This document shows positions 1 through 4,769 of a DNA stretch of 5,947 nucleotides, piece by piece (position 1 is the stretch's first letter; each line of letters starts with the position of its first letter). This DNA comes from Rhizobacter sp. (GTDB taxonomy: Bacteria; Pseudomonadota; Gammaproteobacteria; Burkholderiales; Burkholderiaceae_C). The DNA lies in NCBI GenBank assembly GCA_025360945.1, contig JANYBE010000411.1, positions 1 through 5,947 on the forward strand, in the 5' to 3' direction. The translations under genes and the position numbers were made by a program. A model generated the notes under the pieces. It saw only the letters and a program-made list of their open reading frames with translations, was not told where the DNA came from and did not search any database.

Positions 1-1295
1 TTCGCCTCGCGCAGATGCTGCAAACCGCGATGCAAACCAGCCGCCGCGAGGGCTCGCTGCTGACCGTGTGCTACCTCGACCTCGACCACTTCAAGCCGGT
101 CAACGACCGCTTCGGCCACGAGGCAGGCGATCGGCTGCTGGTCGAGCTCGCGAACCGCATGCGGCGCTCGCTGCGCTCGTGGGCCGGCGGCGACGACGTG
201 GTCGCGCGCATCGGCGGCGACGAGTTCGTGCTGTTGCTGCGCACCGCCACACTCGAAGAGAGCCGCCATGCGGTCGAGCGCGTGCTGAGTCAAGTCTGCC
301 AGCCGTACGCGCTGGGCGTCGACGCCGGCCAGGTCATGGTCACAGCGAGCATAGGCGCGACCGTGTTCCCGCTCGATGGCGCCGACGCCGAGACGCTGCT
401 GCGCCACGCAGACCACGCGATGTACGGCGCCAAGCAGGCCGGACGAAACGGTTACCTGTTCTTCGACGCCGAGCACGACCGCCGCGCCGAGGCGCGTTTC
501 GTCGCGCTCGGCCGCGTCCAGGAGGCGCTTGATGCGAACGAGTTCCGCCTCTTCTTCCAGCCAAAGGTCGACATGCGCAGCGGCAAGGTGCTCGGCGTCG
601 AGGCGCTGCTGCGCTGGAAGCACCCGGAGCAGGGCGTGATCCCGCCGGCGCAGTTCCTGCCGCTGGTCGAGAACACCGGTCTGTCGATCGGCGTCGGCAA
701 CTGGGTGCTGCAACACGGCATCGAGCAGCTCGCGCACTGGCTGCGCATGGGGCTGGACATCACGGTCAGCATCAATGTCTCGGCGCGCCATCTGCAAGAG
801 CCGCTGTTCGCGCAGCACCTCGCGGGCCTGCTGTCGCGCCAACAGGAGCCGGTCGCGCACAGGCTCATCATCGAGGTGCTCGAGACTGCGGCGCTTGCCG
901 ACGTCGACTACACCTGCGAGCTGATGGAAGAGTGTCGTGCGCTGGGCGTACGCTTCGCGCTCGACGACTTTGGCACCGGCTACTCGACCTTCACCTACCT
1001 GAAGCGGCTGCCCATTGACATGCTCAAGATCGACCGCTCATTCGTCATCAACATGCTCGGTGACCGTCAGGATCTGGCCATCGTCGAGGGCGTCATCGGT
1101 CTGTCGCAGACCTTCGGTTGCGCGGTCGTGGCCGAAGGCGTCGAGACACCGGCGCAGGCGCAACGTCTGATCGAAATCGGTTGCCACGTCGGACAGGGCA
1201 ACGGCATCGCCGCGGCGATGCCGGCCGACGAGGTGCCTGACTGGGTGCGCAACTACAAGGGCATGACCACGCCGGTGGAGCTGTTCGCCGGTTGA
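1..1295 (+). CDS. GGDEF-EAL cyclic-di-GMP signalling protein (5' partial)
   Basis: This is the C-terminal part of a dual-domain cyclic-di-GMP enzyme. GGDEF domains make c-di-GMP from two GTP and EAL domains hydrolyse it to pGpG, in the cytoplasm. The frame is open to the left edge (R-L-A-Q before the first ATG at 15), and the visible part begins just before YLDLDHFKPVND, so the true start and any sensory domain lie upstream. Counting from the ATG at 15, the GGDEF motif is intact at residues 67-71 and ADHAMYGAKQAGRN closes that domain. The RxxD inhibitory site expected five residues before GGDEF reads GGDD and is absent. The EAL domain has EALLRW (E196), N254, E287, DDFGTGYS (317-324), LKIDRSF (K338), AEGVET (E374) and QGN (Q394), so the known metal-binding and catalytic positions look present. 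Both activities are therefore possible, but which one dominates cannot be told. It ends in TGA, convergent with the TonB-like gene. The family call is very secure; the input signal is unknown. Confidence -1.
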   Translation, partial: RLAQMLQTAMQTSRREGSLLTVCYLDLDHFKPVNDRFGHEAGDRLLVELANRMRRSLRSWAGGDDVVARIGGDEFVLLLRTATLEESRHAVERVLSQVCQPYALGVDAGQVMVTASIGATVFPLDGADAETLLRHADHAMYGAKQAGRNGYLFFDAEHDRRAEARFVALGRVQEALDANEFRLFFQPKVDMRSGKVLGVEALLRWKHPEQGVIPPAQFLPLVENTGLSIGVGNWVLQHGIEQLAHWLRMGLDITVSINVSARHLQEPLFAQHLAGLLSRQQEPVAHRLIIEVLETAALADVDYTCELMEECRALGVRFALDDFGTGYSTFTYLKRLPIDMLKIDRSFVINMLGDRQDLAIVEGVIGLSQTFGCAVVAEGVETPAQAQRLIEIGCHVGQGNGIAAAMPADEVPDWVRNYKGMTTPVELFAG

Positions 1296-1305
1296 GTCGT
1301 CCAAT

Positions 1306-1319
1306 CGCGCCGCGGCGCG
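1306..1319. repeat. 14-bp GC palindrome between convergent stop codons
   Basis: CGCGCCGCGGCGCG is a perfect palindrome that abuts the TonB-like gene's stop codon and lies 10 nt after the stop of the GGDEF-EAL gene. It could fold as a short stem in either transcript and act as a weak bidirectional transcription end. No T-run follows on either strand, so a standard intrinsic terminator is not supported. In DNA this rich in G and C such a palindrome may also be chance. Confidence -1.
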
Positions 1320-2066
1320 TCACTCGTCCTTGTTGAACCCGAGATCGACGATGCCCTGCTGCGGTTTGCGCACCGGTGCGAAACGCCACTGCGCGACGGC
1401 TTCCAGTGCCGATGAATTTAGGCGTGCGTTGCTGCTGGCAACCACGGCCGCCTGTGCCACGCTGCCGTCGGGCAACACGGTGAACTTGACCTGCACCTGG
1501 CCGCTTCGCAGCGTGCGCAGCAGACTGGTGGGGAACTTCGGTTCGGTCTGCGACAGCGGCGTCAACAACTCCGTGGTATCGGGTTCGTGAGCGGCGGCGA
1601 GCGGTATGGCCGCCGCCGCGTCCGCGCTGGCGGCCTTGCCCGACGCGCTCTCGTCGGACGCGGCCACCGGTGCCGCGTCGGGCACGGTGACGGTGCTTGG
1701 CGGCGGCGCGGAGCGCCCCGCCGCGGTGGTTGTGGCTACGGTGCTCGCGCTCATCTCGGCGCCCGCTTCAGGGGTTCGCACGGGCAGCTTCACGCGCGTG
1801 GCGACAGCGGCGGCGGGCTTGTCGTCCTTGGCCGCTACCGGTTTGCGCGGCTTGTCGGAGTGGATCATGATCCAGCGAAATACCTGATCGCCTTCGCGCT
1901 TCGCACGCTCCTCTGGCGTCAGAGCGGTCGCCGGTGCCGAGGCTGCCGACGCGCCGGGCGCAGTCGTCTGGGCGCTCGCGAAAGTCGTAGGCCAGATGCC
2001 TGCCACGGTGATGCAAAGCTTGCACAGGGTGGCGGGCACACAAGCCCGCAGGCGATCCAGAAGCAT
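1320..2066 (-). CDS. Exported protein with TonB C-terminal domain (energy-transducer TonB-like)
   Basis: A 248-residue protein read from ATG 2066. That start is chosen over an in-frame ATG at 2096 because GGAGAG (2073-2078) sits 6 nt upstream and the protein then opens with a signal-like sequence: a basic start, a hydrophobic stretch and an A-S-A/Q junction at residues 30-33. Residues 34-165 are low-complexity Ala/Pro/Ser/Thr/Lys, as in TonB periplasmic linkers, apart from a more complex patch at 50-74 (ERAKREGDQVFRWIMIHS and flanks). Residues about 170-248 fit the TonB C-terminal fold: EPKFP, then VQVKFTVLPDGSVAQAAVV, then LNSSALEAVAQWRFAPV. Classical TonB carries energy from ExbB-ExbD to outer-membrane receptors and is anchored by an uncleaved N-terminal helix. 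Here the N-terminus looks cleavable, and no exbB, exbD or receptor gene is nearby, so a true energy-transducing role is uncertain. Divergent from dnaG. The domain call is good; the function is inferred. Confidence -1.
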   Translation of the reverse strand: MLLDRLRACVPATLCKLCITVAGIWPTTFASAQTTAPGASAASAPATALTPEERAKREGDQVFRWIMIHSDKPRKPVAAKDDKPAAAVATRVKLPVRTPEAGAEMSASTVATTTAAGRSAPPPSTVTVPDAAPVAASDESASGKAASADAAAAIPLAAAHEPDTTELLTPLSQTEPKFPTSLLRTLRSGQVQVKFTVLPDGSVAQAAVVASSNARLNSSALEAVAQWRFAPVRKPQQGIVDLGFNKDE

Positions 2067-2072
2067 CGAGGT

Positions 2073-2078
2073 CTCTCC
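2073..2078 (-). promoter_or_regulatory. Ribosome binding site deciding the TonB-like start
   Basis: On the minus strand this reads GGAGAG, 6 nt before ATG 2066. It favours that start over the in-frame ATG at 2096, which would put ten extra residues (MITRTFGETS) ahead of the signal peptide. Confidence -1.
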
Positions 2079-2086
2079 GAACGTTC

Positions 2087-2098
2087 TCGTGATCACGA
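2087..2098. repeat. 12-bp perfect palindrome upstream of the TonB-like gene
   Basis: TCGTGATCACGA is a perfect palindrome 20 nt upstream of the TonB-like start codon. GTTC on the left and AAC on the right extend the symmetry if two bases are skipped. Its position suits an operator for a dimeric regulator, or a small 5' leader hairpin. No regulator family is recognised, and a palindrome this short could be chance. Confidence -1.
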
Positions 2099-2194
2099 AC
2101 GGGCCAGAAAGCGTTGCACGACTACGATCGGCCGTCGCGCCGTCTTGCCTGACCCCGGGTGGACAGCCCTCGGCGGGTAGCCTCGAGCGCGTCG

Positions 2195-2239
2195 CAGTCT
2201 AGCGGCTGGGTCAGCTTCGGATGGCGCCCCGTTAGACTG
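2195..2239 (+). repeat. 11-bp inverted repeat directly upstream of dnaG start
   Basis: The arms CAGTCTAGCGG (2195-2205) and CCGTTAGACTG (2229-2239) pair over 11 positions, ten Watson-Crick plus one G-T/G-U, around a 23-nt loop (2206-2228). GG 2208-2209 and CC 2227-2228 could extend the stem past a 2-nt bulge. The right arm ends 5 nt before the GTG of dnaG. In RNA the stem would cover the place where a ribosome binding site belongs. In DNA it would overlap the putative -10 element. No T-run follows, so it is not a standard terminator. Confidence -1.
2233..2238 (+). promoter_or_regulatory. Possible -10 element of a dnaG promoter
   Basis: TAGACT matches TATAAT at four of six positions, including the most important T1, A2 and T6. 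Transcription from it would begin at about 2245, which is the dnaG GTG itself, giving a leaderless mRNA. No convincing -35 is seen 16-18 bp upstream (around 2210-2216, GTCAGCT). The lack of a clear ribosome binding site before dnaG is consistent with this but does not prove it. Confidence -1.
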
Positions 2240-2244
2240 AGCAC

Positions 2245-4056
2245 GTGATCCCGCCTACATTTATTCACGATTTGCTCACCCGCGTCGACATCGCCGACAT
2301 CGTCGGCCGTCATGTGCAGCTCAAGAAGGGCGGCGCGAACCTCAGCGGTCTGTGCCCGTTCCATGCCGAGAAGTCACCGAGCTTCACCGTCAGCCCGAGC
2401 AAACAGTTCTATCACTGCTTCGGTTGCGGCGCGAACGGCGATGCGATCCGCTTCATGACCGAGTACAGCGGCATGAGCTTCATCGACGCGGTGAAAGATC
2501 TTGCGCAGCAGGTCGGCATGACAGTGCCGGACGACGACGTGTCGCCGGCCGAGCGCGAGCAAGCCGCAGCGCAGAAGCAACGCCGTGCGACGCTGACCGA
2601 CGTGCTCGCCAAGGCCGCTGAAGGCTACCGCAAGCAGCTCAAAGCCAGCCCGCGCGCGATCGACTACCTGAAGGGACGCGGCCTGAGCGGCGAAATCGCG
2701 GCACAGTTCGGCCTCGGCTACTCGCCGGACGGCTGGCGCAACCTGGCGAGCATCTTCCCGAGCTACGACGATCCGCTGCTCGAGGAGAGCGGCCTCGTGA
2801 TCGCGAAGGACGACGACCGCGACGGTGACGGTGACGCAAAGCGCTACGACCGCTTTCGCGACCGCATCATGTTCCCGATCCGTTCGGTGCAAGGCGACGT
2901 GATCGGTTTCGGTGCGCGCGTGCTCGATCGCGGCGAGCCCAAGTACCTCAACTCGCCTGAGACGCCGGTGTTCAGCAAGGGCCGCGAGTTGTACGGCCTG
3001 TTCGAAGGCCGCGCTGCGATGCGCCAGCGCGGCCATGCGCTGGTCGTCGAAGGCTACATGGACGTGGTCGCGCTCGCGCAGTCAGGCTTAGCCAACGCTG
3101 TGGCCACGCTCGGCACGGCCTGCACCGCGGATCATTTGCAAAAGCTGTTCCGCTTCACCGACTCGGTCGTGTTCAGCTTCGATGGCGACAAGGCCGGGCG
3201 ACGCGCCGCGGCTCGCGCGCTCGAAGCCAGCCTGCCGCACGCAAGCGACACGCGCACGATCCGCTTCCTGTTCCTGCCGCCCGAGCATGACCCGGATTCG
3301 TATGTTCGCGAACACGGCGCGGCCGCGTTCGAGAACTTCATCGCGCAGGCCGTGCCGCTGTCGCGCCAGCTCATCGAAGCGGCCAGTGTCGATTGCGATC
3401 TGAGCGCAGCCGAGGGCCGTGCCCACATGCTCGCGAACGCGCGGCCGCTGTGGAGCGCACTACCCGAGGGCGCGCTGAAGCGCCAGTTGCTGGTCGAGCT
3501 GGCGGCCACCGGACGAGACAATGTCGATCAGCTGCTGCGCCAATGGGGTCATGTTTGGGCCCGCCCCGCTGCCCGCGACGCGGCGCTGGCCCGCGCCGCG
3601 CCGCGCCGCGCAGGGCACGTCAGCAAGGGCGCTGCGAACCTGCTCGACCGCGCAATCTGGCTGCTGTTGCACCGTTGCGAGGCCTGGGCAGCATTGGACG
3701 GCGAAGCGCACGACATCCTCGCGGGGCAAGCGGCGCCGTACGACCTGTTGTTCAGCGCGATCGAGCGCTCGCTGCACGAGCACGGTGCGATGGCCAAGGC
3801 AGCCTTGCTCGGCGAGTTGCGCGAGCGCGCGCACGAGATCGATGGCGGTGCGGCTGTGCTTACGCGCATCGCTGCATTCCATGATCCAGAGCCCGCCGCC
3901 GATCTAGTCGGCGAGCTCGCACTCGTCATCGCCAAGCTGCGCCTTCAGGCGGTAGACGATGAGCTCAAGCAGCTGTTCGAATCGGGCGTGCAATCGGCCG
4001 ACGCCCAGGCCCGCAGCCGCGAATTGCTGGAAGCACGAAAACGCCTCAAGGTATAA
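2245..4056 (+). CDS. dnaG: DNA primase DnaG
   Basis: DnaG makes the short RNA primers for leading- and lagging-strand replication, working at the fork with DnaB helicase. The protein has 603 residues, slightly longer than E. coli's 581. The GTG start is chosen because the family N-terminus (MIPxxFIxDLLxRVDI) begins there. Domains in order: a CHC2 zinc finger with C37, H40, C58 and C61; the RNA-polymerase-like core with RFRDRIMFPI (204-213) and EPKYLNSPETPVF (231-243); a TOPRIM centre with E269 in VVEGYMD, D313 and D315 in SFDGDKAG, and D349 and D351 in DPDSY, a constant shift of four from E. coli E265, D309, D311, D345 and D347; and a C-terminal region from about 455 that should bind DnaB. 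All catalytic and zinc residues are intact. An odd Asp/Gly-rich stretch lies at 189-197. No clear ribosome binding site precedes the start; a strong inverted repeat ends 5 nt upstream. rpoD follows on the same strand. Confidence -1.
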   Translation: MIPPTFIHDLLTRVDIADIVGRHVQLKKGGANLSGLCPFHAEKSPSFTVSPSKQFYHCFGCGANGDAIRFMTEYSGMSFIDAVKDLAQQVGMTVPDDDVSPAEREQAAAQKQRRATLTDVLAKAAEGYRKQLKASPRAIDYLKGRGLSGEIAAQFGLGYSPDGWRNLASIFPSYDDPLLEESGLVIAKDDDRDGDGDAKRYDRFRDRIMFPIRSVQGDVIGFGARVLDRGEPKYLNSPETPVFSKGRELYGLFEGRAAMRQRGHALVVEGYMDVVALAQSGLANAVATLGTACTADHLQKLFRFTDSVVFSFDGDKAGRRAAARALEASLPHASDTRTIRFLFLPPEHDPDSYVREHGAAAFENFIAQAVPLSRQLIEAASVDCDLSAAEGRAHMLANARPLWSALPEGALKRQLLVELAATGRDNVDQLLRQWGHVWARPAARDAALARAAPRRAGHVSKGAANLLDRAIWLLLHRCEAWAALDGEAHDILAGQAAPYDLLFSAIERSLHEHGAMAKAALLGELRERAHEIDGGAAVLTRIAAFHDPEPAADLVGELALVIAKLRLQAVDDELKQLFESGVQSADAQARSRELLEARKRLKV

Positions 4057-4057
4057 T
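4052..4057 (+). promoter_or_regulatory. Candidate rpoD promoter -10 (TATAAT)
   Basis: A perfect TATAAT overlaps the dnaG stop codon (TAA 4054-4056). The best -35-like hexamer is TTGCTG at 4024-4029, but its 22-bp spacer is too long; at 17 bp the sequence is GGAAGC. If used, transcription would start near 4064 and leave an rpoD leader of about 255 nt. An internal promoter between dnaG and rpoD would fit what is known of this operon in other bacteria, but use here is inferred. Confidence -1.
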
Positions 4058-4277
4058 CTTTGGTTGACAAACGCGGCAAGTGTGACAGCAGCACCTCCGG
4101 GCCCGGCCACCCTATTGATCCAGGGTCTCCACAGATGAGTTTCAGGCCATCCTCTCCCGCAAGGGCTGCACTCCAAATGTTCACCCGAACTTGCCCGCAC
4201 CGGCGCACCTCCGATGGTCTGTCCACCTCGGCGAGCGTCGGCATCGCGCCGCTTGAGCGCTGTTCAGCTTGCACACT

Positions 4278-4298
4278 GCCGGCGAGACAGAGGCCGGC
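4278..4298 (+). repeat. GCCGGC hairpin in the rpoD leader
   Basis: GCCGGC at 4278-4283 and again at 4293-4298 can form a 6-bp GC-only stem with a 9-nt loop, ending 11 nt before the rpoD ribosome binding site. No T-run follows. It could affect translation or stability of the leader; this is inference from sequence only. Confidence -1.
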
Positions 4299-4309
4299 CC
4301 CGACCACCC

Positions 4310-4314
4310 GAGGA
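4310..4314 (+). promoter_or_regulatory. rpoD ribosome binding site
   Basis: GAGGA with a 5-nt spacer before ATG 4320. It fixes the start of the rpoD reading frame and argues against the earlier in-frame TTG at 4269. Confidence -1.
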
Positions 4315-4319
4315 TTTGC

Positions 4320-4727
4320 ATGACCGCGAAGAAAAGCGCCCCCGCCCCTGCCCCGGAACCGAAGACCGCAAAGGCAGCCACGACCGCCAAGGCCGCGAAG
4401 GTCGACAGCACGACCAAGAAGACCGCGAAGCCGGCTGCCAAGACGGCGCCGAAGACCACTGCCAAGGCAGTCGAGCTGGCCGCCAAGGGCAAACCGGGAC
4501 GCAAGCCCAAGGTCGATGAGAAGGCGAAGAAGTCGGAAAGCAAATCGGACGACGGCGACGTCGATCTGTCCGACCTCGAAGCCGATCTGGAGGGCGAACC
4601 CGAAGTCGAGGGTGCGGCCGACGAGAGCAAGGTCAAGGCCAAGCCGCTGCGCATGAAGGTATCGCGTGCCAAGGAGCGCGCGCTAATGCGCGAGTTCGGC
4701 CTGGAGGAGACGGCACTTACCGAATAA
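4320..4727 (+). CDS. rpoD: RpoD N-terminal extension, ended by an in-frame TAA (first part of interrupted rpoD)
   Basis: These 135 codons begin at ATG 4320 behind a good ribosome binding site and read as the N-terminal extension found on Burkholderiales primary sigma factors, absent from E. coli RpoD. Residues 1-75 are Lys/Ala/Pro/Thr-rich and strongly basic, with an AT-hook-like KPGRKPK at 58-64. Residues 77-102 are acidic (DDGDVDLSDLEADLEGE). Residues 108-135 (KPLRMKVSRAKERALMREFG, then LEETALTE) lead into region 1.1. The TAA follows directly, and the same frame continues with EAANLRQELKTLIK, so this is most simply one gene with a nonsense codon in place of a glutamate codon. If the stop is real, the product is a small bipolar-charged protein without any sigma domain, whose function alone is unknown. 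The role as part of rpoD is secure; whether it exists as a separate protein is open. Confidence -1.
   Translation: MTAKKSAPAPAPEPKTAKAATTAKAAKVDSTTKKTAKPAAKTAPKTTAKAVELAAKGKPGRKPKVDEKAKKSESKSDDGDVDLSDLEADLEGEPEVEGAADESKVKAKPLRMKVSRAKERALMREFGLEETALTE
4725..4727 (+). other. In-frame TAA interrupting rpoD
   Basis: The stop is codon 136 counted from ATG 4320 and is followed by 406 more in-frame sense codons to the window edge. Local translation is A-L-T-E-stop-E-A-A-N-L. A single G-to-T change from GAA would create it. There is no frame change, so an indel is not the cause. A ribosome-binding-like GGAGGAG lies at 4703-4709, 15 nt upstream, but it encodes LEE in frame and may be coincidental. 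Confidence -1.
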
Positions 4728-4769
4728 GAGGCCGCCAATCTCCGCCAGGAGCTGAAGACGCTCATCAAG

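Larger units (their letters stand above)
4057..4319 (+). other. dnaG-rpoD intergenic region / rpoD leader
   Basis: This 263-nt gap holds no gene I can support. It contains a perfect TTGACA (4064-4069) with no acceptable -10 at 16-18 bp, a 10-bp palindrome CCGGGCCCGG (4097-4106), a GCCGGC hairpin (4278-4298), and the rpoD ribosome binding site. An ORF from ATG 4135 to TGA 4323 overlaps the rpoD ATG as ATGA, but its codon use (AGG, AGA, CGA, CAA, CCA, TCT, GGA) differs from the neighbouring genes and I recognise no protein. No terminator with a T-run is visible, so readthrough from dnaG into rpoD is possible. Confidence -1.

Noticed and set aside
1306..1319. Intrinsic terminator between the convergent genes
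   Set aside because: The stem is short and no T-run follows on either strand, so it is listed only as a palindrome.
1587..2180. Plus-strand ORF opposite the TonB-like gene
   Set aside because: It is Arg/Gly-rich in the way of out-of-frame translation of GC-rich DNA; the minus-strand frame has a signal peptide, a ribosome binding site and a TonB domain.
3586..3611. CGCCG-rich run in dnaG as a repeat element
   Set aside because: It encodes a plausible Ala/Arg linker before the C-terminal domain and is ordinary low complexity for this base composition.
4064..4092. Full sigma-70 promoter built on TTGACA 4064-4069
   Set aside because: At 16-18 bp spacing the sequences (CAGCAG, AGCAGC, GCAGCA) do not resemble TATAAT.
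4269..4727. Earlier TTG start (4269) for the rpoD frame
   Set aside because: ATG 4320 has GAGGA with 5-nt spacing and gives the expected basic N-terminus; the 17 extra residues from the TTG do not resemble the family and cross the hairpin region.
4725..4727. TAA recoded as an amino acid genome-wide
   Set aside because: dnaG next door ends properly at a TAA (4054-4056) at the expected protein length, so a general reassignment is unlikely.
4700..4760. Frameshift (error or programmed) as the cause of the rpoD break
   Set aside because: The frame before and after the stop is the same, with family-like sequence on both sides; only a substitution is needed.
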